Assembly (NCBI RefSeq): GCF_000024625.1
Contig: NC_013407.1
Coordinates: 1-64,000 of the forward strand
Source of the DNA: Methanocaldococcus vulcanius M7
GTDB taxonomy: Archaea; AGJL01; Methanococci; Methanococcales; Methanocaldococcaceae
Direction of reading: 5' to 3'
DNA: 64,000 nucleotides
Shown here: positions 49,330 through 57,720 of the stretch, piece after piece
Numbering within the stretch: the stretch's first letter is position 1
Layout of the letters: the number at the start of each line of letters is the position of its first letter
The notes under the pieces: model-generated
Told to the model about the DNA's origin: nothing
Databases searched by the model: none
Seen by the model: only the letters and a program-made list of their open reading frames with translations
Translations under genes and position numbers: made by a program

Positions 49330-50148
49330 ATGGTAAGAAAGTTTTCTGTAAAGGGATTGAGAAGTCCGTCTTTACTTATAGATATGATATTAAGCGATGC
49401 AAAAGATGATATTTTGATAGTGGAGACAGATGGAGAAGAGCAGATAAAAGATATTGAAAATTTATTGAAAAAATACAATCTAAAATATGAAGTTGAAGGA
49501 AATGTGGTGAAAATACACGTTGGAGAGATAAAAGCAGACAAGAGTATAAATGTTGTTGGTGCCACATGTCCTGGGCCGATAATGATGGTTTCTGACATGC
49601 TTTCAAAAATGAAAAATGGAGAGATTTTAGAGATAATTTGTGGAAAAAATGCTCTAACTGATTTAACTGAAGGATTAAAAGGGATGGGTAATGAAATTAT
49701 AAGTGTAGAAGAAAAGGAAGATGGAACTTATAGGATACTGGTTAAAAAGGGAGAGAAAAAAGAGGAAGAAAAAGCAACTGTTAAGATAGATGAGTTATTT
49801 ATTATAAATACCACTGGAACTGGAAATGCTGAAAAGGCCTATTCAACGTTTATGATGGCAGATGTTGCTTTAAAGATGAATTTAAAGCCAACGATATTTT
49901 TAATGATGGACGGAGCAAGTTTGGCTTTAAAAGGAGAGTGTGATAAGGTTAAACATCCTGCATTTCCAAAGTTGGGAGATCTTGTTAGGGATATTCTAAA
50001 AAAAGGTGTTAAGGTTTATGTGTGTGAGTTAAGTGCAGAATTTAGGGGAATAAATGAGAAAAACTTAGAAGAGGGGTTTGAGATTGCAGGAGCACCAACA
50101 TTTTTAAATTACCTTTCAAAACCCAATGTTAGACCAGTATGGCTTTAA
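49330..50148 (+). CDS. Sulfur-carrier fusion: degenerate TusA, TusA, DsrE-like
   Basis: About 272 residues. The first TusA-like domain (KFSVKGLRSPSLLIDMILSDAK) has lost the CPxP cysteine. The second is intact (INVVGATCPGPIMMVSDMLSKMKNGE). The C-terminal part is DsrE-like (ELFIINTTGTGNAEKAYSTFMMADVALKM ... VYVCELSAEFRGI). It likely relays persulfide sulfur in the cytoplasm. ATG at 49330 after GGTGG. The membrane protein gene follows at 15 bp. Confidence 0.88.
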   Translation: MVRKFSVKGLRSPSLLIDMILSDAKDDILIVETDGEEQIKDIENLLKKYNLKYEVEGNVVKIHVGEIKADKSINVVGATCPGPIMMVSDMLSKMKNGEILEIICGKNALTDLTEGLKGMGNEIISVEEKEDGTYRILVKKGEKKEEEKATVKIDELFIINTTGTGNAEKAYSTFMMADVALKMNLKPTIFLMMDGASLALKGECDKVKHPAFPKLGDLVRDILKKGVKVYVCELSAEFRGINEKNLEEGFEIAGAPTFLNYLSKPNVRPVWL

Positions 50149-50163
50149 ATAGGAGGTGAAAAA

Positions 50164-50499
50164 ATGGGACAAGTAATTACATTAGTATCTCTCTCAGTTA
50201 TATTTGGAGCAATGCTTTCCGGCTTTGCTACATTTAGATTGACTGGAATGAGATTAATGCCTCATTTTATTTCTTTAATATTGGCATTTTTATTAACTCT
50301 TGCGTCTTTAATCATTCCTAATAGTATAGTTTTCTATTTGGCAGTAATTTTCCAAATATTAAGTGCATTAACTATTTGTCCGACGATATGCAACATTTTA
50401 AAAACCCAATTTCAAAATACAGGGATTTATTCTGCACACTTGGCTTTAATGGGAATGTTGCTTGTTCTTGCCATTGGAAACGCTTTGGGAATTAGGTAA
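50164..50499 (+). CDS. Small membrane protein coupled to the sulfur carrier
   Basis: 111 residues with about four membrane helices and two cysteines in ALTICPTICNILK. RBS AGGAGGTGA is near perfect. Because it is in an operon with the TusA-DsrE fusion, it may take part in sulfur movement at the membrane. I do not recognise its family. Confidence 0.65.
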   Translation: MGQVITLVSLSVIFGAMLSGFATFRLTGMRLMPHFISLILAFLLTLASLIIPNSIVFYLAVIFQILSALTICPTICNILKTQFQNTGIYSAHLALMGMLLVLAIGNALGIR

Positions 50500-50628
50500 A
50501 TTTCTAATTATTTAATTTTTTCATTTATTTTGGTTTTAAGCTTTTTTAGATTTATTATAATTAATCTTATTTTAATTTAATTTTTAATTTAATCTTAATT
50601 ATAACTGAAATATATTTTCTGTTAATTT

Positions 50629-52071
50629 TTAACTTGCCTTTTCTTCTTGGATCTTATGTTTCCATCTCCATAATCCTTTTTTTATCCAATCTTCTCCCAA
50701 TCCATGTTTTTCTGCATATTCTCTTAAAACACTTTCCCACTTATCCCATAAATCCTTAAATTCTTTTTTTATTTTATTTATCTCCCCCATCTCCATAGCT
50801 GGACATATAAAACATCCTATCCTATCAAAGCCCTTCTCATAGAGTTTGTTGTAGGGAGCTTTTTCTCTAAGTAGATAGATCCAAACGTGTAGCGAACTCC
50901 AATGGAATATCGGGAGAGCATTTATCTGCCTCTTTATGTACGTGTTTCTATAAACAACTTTTTTATGTGCTCGGTTAAAGCTTTCATACTTTCTAATTCC
51001 AACAAACGATAGAACATCTTCTTTATATTTTTCTTCAATAAATGTTTTTAAGGGATTTAACTTGCACACATCAGAACACCACCTGTAATCTCTTGCTGGA
51101 ATTCCATATTCTTTAATTTTTTCCCAGAAGTTTTCTCCTTTTAATCTTGTTATTTTTATACCATACTCCTTTTCCACTTCTTCAACATTTTTTAATGTTT
51201 CTTCAAATTCTAAGCCAGTATCAACAAATACTACGTCAAAATTTTTTTCTAACGCTTTAATAGCTAATATTAATGTTGTTAAACTATCTTTTCCTCCGGA
51301 GAATGCTACTATGACGGGTTTATTTAACTTTTGAGAAATATTTCTTATAAATCCAATGGAATTCCTCTCATATGTTGAAATAACACCCTCATTGGCCTCT
51401 ACCATTACTTTAAATGCTTCATTTAAACTTTTGTATGATCTTTTTGGAGAAAATATTTTATTATCTTTTCCAATAAATGATCTTACTTTAATCACTTTCC
51501 CTTTACTGATTTCATCGATTTTTTTAGAAGAAATTATTGCTAATCCAACTCCAACAACATTTTCGTTTTCATCAACTATTATCACATCGTCTTTTTCATT
51601 TATATCGTCAGTATACTCTATAATACCTGGTCTTAATATACATCCTTTCTTATTTTTTAAAATATCTACAACATCTTGTTTTATTTTTATAATTTTTTTT
51701 CTTGCTCCTTTTTCCATTAGATCAAATGCTCCACTTAATTTTAGTTTTGGTTTCCATTTTTCTTCGTTTTCATCAAAGTATATTATGTATTTAACTTCTC
51801 CATCTAAAATAACCTCATAACTCTCTTCATTTCCTGGAAGTTTATTAAGTAGGATGATTTTTCCGCCAATAATGTTTTTTACTCCAAAGGTCTCTTCTAA
51901 TATGCTGTTTACAAATTTTATGTCATATTCAAATCCCAATCTCGGATCTCCGGGGGGTGTTATTTTCACTTTCTCTGCCTTTGAACCACAAACTTCGCAT
52001 TTATTTCCCAATAATGGAACATTGCAATTTTTGCACCATTTTAAGTGGATCTTTCCTAAGTATGTTTTCAT
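50629..52071 (-). CDS. Zinc-ribbon/PUA/PAPS-reductase-family protein
   Basis: 480 residues. N-terminal zinc ribbon (WCKNCNVPLLGNKCEVCG), then a PUA-like domain (DVVDILKNKKGCILRPGI ... NVVGVGLAII), and an N-type ATP pyrophosphatase domain with IVAFSGGKDSLTTLIL (PP-loop) near 255. Later cysteines are CSDVCKLNP and IGCFICPAMEMGE. Archaeal members of this fusion are annotated as PAPS reductase family, but the PUA domain points to an RNA substrate. True substrate unsettled. Confidence 0.85.
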   Translation of the reverse strand: MKTYLGKIHLKWCKNCNVPLLGNKCEVCGSKAEKVKITPPGDPRLGFEYDIKFVNSILEETFGVKNIIGGKIILLNKLPGNEESYEVILDGEVKYIIYFDENEEKWKPKLKLSGAFDLMEKGARKKIIKIKQDVVDILKNKKGCILRPGIIEYTDDINEKDDVIIVDENENVVGVGLAIISSKKIDEISKGKVIKVRSFIGKDNKIFSPKRSYKSLNEAFKVMVEANEGVISTYERNSIGFIRNISQKLNKPVIVAFSGGKDSLTTLILAIKALEKNFDVVFVDTGLEFEETLKNVEEVEKEYGIKITRLKGENFWEKIKEYGIPARDYRWCSDVCKLNPLKTFIEEKYKEDVLSFVGIRKYESFNRAHKKVVYRNTYIKRQINALPIFHWSSLHVWIYLLREKAPYNKLYEKGFDRIGCFICPAMEMGEINKIKKEFKDLWDKWESVLREYAEKHGLGEDWIKKGLWRWKHKIQEEKAS

Positions 52072-52312
52072 AATCTCCCTTAGAAAGTTTTATATATAAT
52101 AATTAAGGAAAATAATATTAACTTTTGCCTAAAATTTGTTTAAAAAACCAAGGTTATTTAAATTATTTAAAACTTTTTAGTAAATTAATATGATAATTGA
52201 TATGATTAATAGAATTTCAAAAATAAAATAAACTTAAAAATTAAAAACTCTTGATTAAAGATGGTGATAAATATCCTAATAATGCATGAAATTTACTTTT
52301 GAGGTGATTTTT

Positions 52313-52615
52313 ATGGATTTTACACAGTTTATACCTGACATTGGTAGTGGATTTGTTATAGGGTTTGTTATTGGGTGGGCTGCAAAAAAAGCCATTAAAA
52401 TAGTTGCCTTTTTGATAGGAATCTATATATTGTCCTTGCTATATTTGGCTAAAATAGGAGTTATTAGTATAAATAAAGAGGCATTTTCAGCATTACTTGG
52501 AAATCTTGAGAACTCACTATTGGTTTTTGGAGATAAAATTGTTGGACTTGTCCATTCGCTTTCATTTGGAACATCTTTCCTTGTTGGTTTTGGGTTGGGA
52601 TTCAAAAAAGGATAG
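52313..52615 (+). CDS. FUN14-family small membrane protein
   Basis: About 100 residues with FUN14 features: a glycine-rich helix [21 protein letters not shown], a second helix and a final [15 protein letters not shown]. The ATG at 52313 follows GAGGTGATTTTT. The earlier ATG at 52286 lacks support. Function in archaea is unknown. Confidence 0.78.
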   Translation: MDFTQFIPDIGSGFVIGFVIGWAAKKAIKIVAFLIGIYILSLLYLAKIGVISINKEAFSALLGNLENSLLVFGDKIVGLVHSLSFGTSFLVGFGLGFKKG

Positions 52616-52708
52616 TTTTGTTAAAATATGGTCTTTTACTATTAAAAAAATTTATTTTGATAATTTATTCTTTTTATTAATTGTAATATTAATAAACTTC
52701 TTGGTAGT

Positions 52709-53059
52709 TTATTCTTCTTCTAATTCAACGACATCTACGGGTTCTAATGGAATGTTTCTTAGGACTTTTCCAACAGTGGCTTTTGCTATTCTAATGGCAT
52801 GTTCTGGACTTTCTGCATTAAACACCTTCATAGATAGTAGAACACCAACCAAGGCCGTTCTTGCCACAACTAAAACGCAATCTACAAGTTCTCCACATTT
52901 CGGACATATCGTAAGCCCTATATCAATGTCAACGTAATTTAACCCCTCTTTATTAAGCATTTTTCCAATTTGAGAGATCGTTACGCTTATTGCATCTTCT
53001 ACATCGTCAACATTTCTCACAATATATGCTGCTTGCAATGTCACATGATAATTTGGCAT
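52709..53059 (-). CDS. DUF555 (UPF0212) protein
   Basis: 116 residues. Conserved archaeal family with a CPKCG zinc-knuckle half ([31 protein letters not shown]) and [20 protein letters not shown]. Function unknown. GGTGA precedes the ATG. Confidence 0.87.
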   Translation of the reverse strand: MPNYHVTLQAAYIVRNVDDVEDAISVTISQIGKMLNKEGLNYVDIDIGLTICPKCGELVDCVLVVARTALVGVLLSMKVFNAESPEHAIRIAKATVGKVLRNIPLEPVDVVELEEE

Positions 53060-53465
53060 TTCTTCTCACCAACAACTAAAATCTCGTTATTTTTATATAA
53101 TTTTGCTTTAAGATTATTTTAAATTAATGATTTTTTATTTACTTTACTTTTAACTATTTAGTTTTTTATTTAATTGTTTATTTAATTTTTGCTCATTTAT
53201 TGGATTATCCTCTTTTTTATGCTTTTTTAATATTATTTCTGCTTTATTATCTTATGGGCTATTACCAAATGTATAAATTCTTTTCTTAATATTATTTAAA
53301 CTTATTGTTTAAAGTTTTATTACTTTATGGATTATAAATAATTTTTGAGATAACCTGATTAGGAATATAAGAAACAAAAAAATAAACTGACTATAAAAGT
53401 ATAATAATTTTCTATTAAATATTTTTATAACATTTAACGATATAATCTTAATGGAGGAGATTTAC
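53060..53465. other. AT-rich region before argB
   Basis: 406 bp without an ORF. A TATA-like ATTTTTATAAC at about 53420-53430 lies 35-45 bp before argB and would give a very short leader. The rest is poly-A/T with no clear repeat. Confidence 0.55.
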
Positions 53466-54356
53466 ATGATTAAAAGAATAGAAAAAGCGGAAGTTTTGAT
53501 GGAGGCCTTGCCATTTATTCAAAAATTCCATGGAAAAGTATTTGTAGTAAAGTATGGTGGACATGCAATGATAGATGAAAAAGCGAAGAATTGGACAGCT
53601 CAGGATGTGGTTCTCTTAAAGTATGTTGGTATAAACCCAGTGGTAGTTCATGGAGGAGGACCTGAGATAAATAAAGCAATGGAAAAAATGGGAAAAAAAC
53701 CAGAGTTTGTTCATGGGTTAAGGATCACTGATGAGGAGACATTGGATATTGTTGAAATGGTATTAGCCGGGAAAATAAATGGAGATATTGTATCAAAACT
53801 ATCCAAATTCGGAGGAAAAGCAGTTGGGTTATCTGGAAAATCTGGAAGAATAATTTTGGCTAAGAAAAAACTAAAAAAAATAAAAACTGATAAAGGGGAG
53901 GAGATAGAAGTTGATCTTGGAAGAGTGGGAGAGACAGTTGAAGTAAATACAGATCTACTTGAAATATTGATAAATAATAACTACATCCCTGTTGTTTCTC
54001 CAATAGGGCTGGATGAAAGGGGGGAGGCATATAATTTAAATGCCGATACAGTGGCAGGAGATATAGCTGGAGCTTTGAAGGCGGAAAAATTGATATTGAT
54101 AACCGATGTTGATGGAATAATGGATGATATAAACGATCCAAATACAATTCATAAAAGATTAACCGTATCAGAAGTAAAAAAGATGATTGAGGATGGAAGA
54201 ATAAAGGGAGGTATGATCCCAAAAGTAGAAAGTGCGTTATATGCGTTAGATCATGGAGTTAAAAGTGTCCATATTATAAATGGAAAGATACCTCATGCCT
54301 TGTTGTTGGAGATATTTACAGAAGAGGGAATTGGGACTATGATAACAAAGGATTAA
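53466..54356 (+). CDS. argB: Acetylglutamate kinase
   Basis: Phosphorylates N-acetylglutamate in arginine synthesis. About 296 residues. VFVVKYGGHAMID (ATP), PVVVHGGGPEINKAMEKMG (substrate), SPIGLDERGEAYNLNADTVAGDIAGAL and LILITDVDGIMDD. The start ATG at 53466 follows GGAGGAG. The track ATG at 53451 lies within that site. Confidence 0.96.
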   Translation: MIKRIEKAEVLMEALPFIQKFHGKVFVVKYGGHAMIDEKAKNWTAQDVVLLKYVGINPVVVHGGGPEINKAMEKMGKKPEFVHGLRITDEETLDIVEMVLAGKINGDIVSKLSKFGGKAVGLSGKSGRIILAKKKLKKIKTDKGEEIEVDLGRVGETVEVNTDLLEILINNNYIPVVSPIGLDERGEAYNLNADTVAGDIAGALKAEKLILITDVDGIMDDINDPNTIHKRLTVSEVKKMIEDGRIKGGMIPKVESALYALDHGVKSVHIINGKIPHALLLEIFTEEGIGTMITKD

Positions 54357-54446
54357 AAAATGTAATATTAATGACATGCAAAGTTTATTATAATATGATA
54401 TATTTAATATCAAAAATAATGCAATAATTCTAAAGAGGGATCAGCA

Positions 54447-55004
54447 ATGAAAAAGTATTTCGAGGAAAGTGCAAATGTGAAACTAAAATTCATCGAAGAA
54501 AATGAGGAAAAGTTAAAAAAAGCTATTGAAGTTATATATAATGCATTAAAAAATGGAAATAAAATTTTAATTTGTGGAAATGGGGGGAGTGCAGCTGACT
54601 CTCAGCATTTTGCCGCTGAGATTGTAGGAAGGTTTAAGTTAGAAAGGAAGGGGCTACCTGCAATTGCATTAACAACTGATACCTCGATTTTAACAGCTAT
54701 AGGAAATGATTATGGTTTTGATAAGATTTTTGAGAGGCAAGTTGAGGCATTAGGAAAAGAAGGAGATGTTTTGGTCGGTATATCAACAAGTGGGAACTCA
54801 GAGAATGTTATAAAGGCAGTTAATAAAGCAAAGGAAATGGGGATTTATACAATTGGCTTATTAGGGAAAGGTGGAGGAAAGTTAAAGGATATTGTTGATT
54901 TGGCCTTAATAGTTCCTTCTAATAACACAGCAAGGATACAAGAGTGTCATCTAACAATTTATCATGTAATATGTGAGGAGGTTGAGAAGAGGTTATTTGG
55001 TTAA
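54447..55004 (+). CDS. gmhA: Sedoheptulose-7-phosphate isomerase GmhA
   Basis: Converts sedoheptulose 7-phosphate to D-glycero-D-manno-heptose 7-phosphate. 185-residue SIS-domain protein. [39 protein letters not shown]-type active-site region, [14 protein letters not shown] and the final [16 protein letters not shown] with conserved Glu/His. RBS GAGGGATC. First gene of a heptose cluster running to 57345. Confidence 0.94.
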   Translation: MKKYFEESANVKLKFIEENEEKLKKAIEVIYNALKNGNKILICGNGGSAADSQHFAAEIVGRFKLERKGLPAIALTTDTSILTAIGNDYGFDKIFERQVEALGKEGDVLVGISTSGNSENVIKAVNKAKEMGIYTIGLLGKGGGKLKDIVDLALIVPSNNTARIQECHLTIYHVICEEVEKRLFG

Positions 55005-55095
55005 TATATGGTGAGATTATATACATATGCTACTGAAATCGTTGGAAAACTTGCTATTTAAATAAAACATAACATTTTTAGAAATATGGGGAACT

Positions 55096-55569
55096 ATGAT
55101 AATTGAGGATAGAAAATTATTGGAAAATATAGTTAAAGAACTAAAAAACCAGAATTTAAAGATTGTCTTTACTAACGGATGTTTTGATATAATCCATAGA
55201 GGGCATGTAGAGTATTTAAATAAGGCAAAAAAGCTGGGGGATATTTTAATAGTTGGGATAAATTCAGATAAATCCATAAAAAAGATAAAAGGGAATAAAA
55301 GACCTATAATTCCTCTATATTCAAGGGTTTATGTTTTAGATAACTTAAAGGCAGTTGATTTTGTAGTTCCTTTTGATGAAGAGACACCAATAAACTTGAT
55401 AAAAATTATCAAACCAGATGTTCATGTAAAAGGAGGGGATTATAGAGAGGAGGATTTACCAGAAGCAGAGATTGTTAAAAGTTATGGTGGAGAAATAAAA
55501 ATAATTCCTTTAATTGAAGGGTTCTCAACAACAAAAATAATTAACTGGATTTTAGAAAAATACAAATAA
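55096..55569 (+). CDS. Heptose 1-phosphate nucleotidyltransferase (HldE C-domain type)
   Basis: 157 residues. Cytidylyltransferase-fold motif FTNGCFDIIHRGHVEYL (GxFDxxHxGH), GINSDKSIKKIKG and EGFSTTKIINWI (the ISSxxxR-like end). It should couple D-glycero-D-manno-heptose 1-phosphate to a nucleotide. Whether ATP, GTP or CTP is used cannot be read directly. In E. coli it is fused to the kinase. Here the two are separate, adjacent genes. Confidence 0.9.
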   Translation: MIIEDRKLLENIVKELKNQNLKIVFTNGCFDIIHRGHVEYLNKAKKLGDILIVGINSDKSIKKIKGNKRPIIPLYSRVYVLDNLKAVDFVVPFDEETPINLIKIIKPDVHVKGGDYREEDLPEAEIVKSYGGEIKIIPLIEGFSTTKIINWILEKYK

Positions 55570-55580
55570 GAGGGGGAAGA

Positions 55581-56489
55581 ATGATAATTGTTTTAGGAGA
55601 AGTTATGCTTGACAAATACACATATGGAAAAGTTGAGAGGATAAATCCTGAAGCTCCAGTTCCGATATTAAACGTGGTTGAGGAAAGATATACATTAGGA
55701 GGAGCTGGAAACGTTGCAAACAATATTGCCTCTTTAAAGCATGATGTATTTTTGATAAGTATTTCTAACAACGATGAATTTGGAAAATGTATTGAAGAGT
55801 TATGCAATGAAAATAATATCAGATACTGCTTTGTTTCTGATGGAAGACCAACGATAGTAAAGCATAGATTTGTTGCTATGGGTTATAATCAGCAATTGCT
55901 CAGGGTTGATTATGAAAAAATTTGTCCAATAGATAATAACTTAGCTAAAAAAATTTTGGAAGTTGTTAAAAATCTCAATGGAAAATCAGATATATTAATA
56001 ATCTCTGATTATGCGAAAGGATTAATTACAAAAGAGCTTATTGATGGCATAAAAAAAGAATTTAATGGAAAAATATTGGTTGATCCAAAACCAAAAAACA
56101 TCGGCTTTTATAAGGATGTTTATTTAATAAAACCAAATCTAAAAGAGGCATCTCAAATTTTAGGAAGGGAAATAGAAAATAGAGACGATGAGTTGGAAAA
56201 AGCTGGATTGGAATTGGTCGATAAATACAATTCAAACTTTGTTATAACAAGGAGTGAAAAAGGAGCTACCTTAATAACTCTTAATGGAGAAATCTTCCAT
56301 ATTCCGACAGAAGTCAAAGAGGTTCATGATGTTTCTGGAGCTGGGGATACATTTATTGCTGTCTTGGGATATGCATTAGAGAAGGGTTATGATTTAGTTG
56401 ATGCGGTTAAATTGGCAAATAAGGCAAGTTCAATTGTTGTTGGAAAAGTTGGAACTGCAACAGTTAGTTTGGAAGAGTTGTTTGATTAA
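55581..56489 (+). CDS. Heptose 7-phosphate kinase (HldE N-domain type, PfkB family)
   Basis: 302 residues. PfkB signatures: ILGEVMLDKYTYG-like start, RYTLGGAGNVANNIASL, and the catalytic motif VHDVSGAGDTFIAVLGYALEKG. NPEAPVPILNV is typical of RfaE1. Phosphorylates heptose 7-phosphate at C1. RBS AGGGGGAAG. It follows the nucleotidyltransferase by 11 bp. Confidence 0.92.
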   Translation: MIIVLGEVMLDKYTYGKVERINPEAPVPILNVVEERYTLGGAGNVANNIASLKHDVFLISISNNDEFGKCIEELCNENNIRYCFVSDGRPTIVKHRFVAMGYNQQLLRVDYEKICPIDNNLAKKILEVVKNLNGKSDILIISDYAKGLITKELIDGIKKEFNGKILVDPKPKNIGFYKDVYLIKPNLKEASQILGREIENRDDELEKAGLELVDKYNSNFVITRSEKGATLITLNGEIFHIPTEVKEVHDVSGAGDTFIAVLGYALEKGYDLVDAVKLANKASSIVVGKVGTATVSLEELFD

Positions 56490-56514
56490 ATTTAAAATTT
56501 TTAGAGGGAGATAA

Positions 56515-56784
56515 ATGTTAAATGACCATATACTAAGAGAAGAGATTAAATATCAAATTCCCATTATGAAAAATGAAGTTAGAGATGAATTAAGGAAAGA
56601 ATTGGCTACAAAAGAAGATATTTTATTAGTAGAAGAAAGATTAGAAAAAAATTGAATTATTAAATCAAAAAATTGATTTTTGGATAAAGATTTTATATAA
56701 TATTAATCATAATATCTCCGTTCATACCAGAAGTGTTAAGGAGTATTGGATTAATATTAAAATAATTTTTGTTGGGATATTATG
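56515..56784 (+). pseudogene. Frameshifted coiled-coil/membrane small protein (DUF1640-like)
   Basis: ATG 56515 opens MLNDHILREEIKYQIP ... ELATKEDILLVEERLEKN and stops at 56655. Adding one A to the run of seven A before it gives the continuation KKIELLNQKIDFWIKILYNIN and ends at the gmhB start (ATTATGA). The ATKEDIxxVEERLEKKIE pattern is typical of coiled-coil DUF1640-like proteins with a C-terminal helix. A homopolymer slip is the simplest explanation. Confidence 0.65.
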
Positions 56785-57345
56785 AATATCAGACAAAATC
56801 CTTCGGATTTTGTAACTCAAAGCTCCGCTTCGAGAGCAATTTTTTTGGATAGAGATGGAGTTATCAATAAACGACTAATTGATGACTATGTTAAAAAAAT
56901 AGAGGAATTTGAATTACTGCCAAAAGTTAGAGAGGCGTTAATTGAATTTAAAAAAATGGGTTATTTATTGATAGTTGTAACCAATCAGCAGGGAATTGCC
57001 AAAGGAATTATGACAGAAGAAGATTTAAAGGTTATTCATGACTATATGCTTAAATTATTGCCTGAGATTGACGATATTTTTTACTGCCCACATTTGGAGG
57101 GAACATGTAATTGTAGAAAGCCAAGAAATGGTATGCTTTTAAAAGCAAAGGAAAAGTGGAATATCGATTTTAAAAAAAGTTGGATGATTGGAGATAGTGA
57201 GAGAGATATAATTTGTGGAAAGAGTGTTGGTTGTAAGACAATAAGAATTCTCTATGATGATGAAGAAACAACAGAAGCAGATTTTATTGCTAAAAGTTTA
57301 TATGATTGTGTTGAAATTATAAAAAAGAAGATTTCAAGACTTTAG
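56782..57345 (+). CDS. gmhB: Heptose-bisphosphate phosphatase GmhB with palindromic N-terminal insert
   Basis: 187-residue HAD phosphatase that removes the C7 phosphate of D-glycero-D-manno-heptose 1,7-bisphosphate. Motif I AIFLDRDGVINKR, motif II VTNQQGIAKG, the GmhB zinc loop CPHLEGTCNCRKP, and motif IV IGDSERDI. Normal family members start M(x)AIFLDRDG. Here 16-17 extra residues (NIRQNPSDFVTQSSASR) are encoded by the palindromic module 56791-56836. Confidence 0.92.
   Translation: MNIRQNPSDFVTQSSASRAIFLDRDGVINKRLIDDYVKKIEEFELLPKVREALIEFKKMGYLLIVVTNQQGIAKGIMTEEDLKVIHDYMLKLLPEIDDIFYCPHLEGTCNCRKPRNGMLLKAKEKWNIDFKKSWMIGDSERDIICGKSVGCKTIRILYDDEETTEADFIAKSLYDCVEIIKKKISRL
56791..56836 (+). repeat. 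In-frame two-hairpin palindromic module in gmhB
   Basis: AGA, then the perfect palindrome ACAAAATCC-TTC-GGATTTTGT (56793-56813), AACTC, and a second hairpin GCTC...GAGC. Same order and length as the module at 23994-24040, with compensating stem changes (CAAAATCC/GGATTTTG versus TGAAATCC/GGATTTCA). It keeps the gmhB frame open. Confidence 0.8.
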
Positions 57346-57700
57346 AAATTTATAAAAGAGATTAAATTATCTGAAGAAGAATTATCTTCTGCATATCTAC
57401 TTTTTGAAAACAGAGATATAGTTGTTGATGCTTCAACAAAGATATGGAAAATATTTATTGAAGGCATATGAATTAAGAACTTTTGTCTAATTTTGTCTAA
57501 TGATGTATTTTATTCTCCAAAAAAGAAAACATTATAAATGCTTTAAAATTGTTTAAAGATAATTATAAGGTTAGTAAAAAAGAGATTTCGGTATCAGTTT
57601 ATCTCTATTTAGTTAGGAAGAATATTTTATTTATATCAGCAAAGTATGATTTTAAAACCACAATCATTTTTAGTTTGTAAGGATATAAAGAGAGTGTTAT
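57346..57700 (+). pseudogene. Small gene remnants (one PaREP1/HEPN-like)
   Basis: Directly after gmhB, one frame reads KFIKEIKLSEEELSSAYLLF then ENRDIVVDASTKIWKIFIEGI and stops at about 57473. This resembles the start of PaREP1/HEPN-type proteins (DASxKxWK). A second open piece (about 57538-57680) reads NALKLFKDNYKVSKKEISVS then VYLYLVRKNILFISAKYDF. Neither has a proper start. I see decayed genes and nothing functional. Confidence 0.5.
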
Positions 57701-57720
57701 AAAATAAATGGTGAATAAAG

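Noticed and set aside
51356-51820. Plus-strand ORF of 154 residues opposite the PUA/PAPS-reductase gene
   Set aside because: Antisense shadow; low-complexity Phe/Ser/Ile composition.
50629-52071. Gene as a true PAPS reductase completing the sat pathway
   Set aside because: The zinc ribbon and PUA domain point to an RNA-related substrate and it is 10 kb from sat. Proteins of this type occur in methanogens lacking Sat, so it does not by itself support sulfate reduction.
53860-54222. Minus-strand ORF of 120 residues inside argB
   Set aside because: Antisense shadow rich in Leu/Ser/Tyr, typical of reading AT-rich coding DNA backwards.
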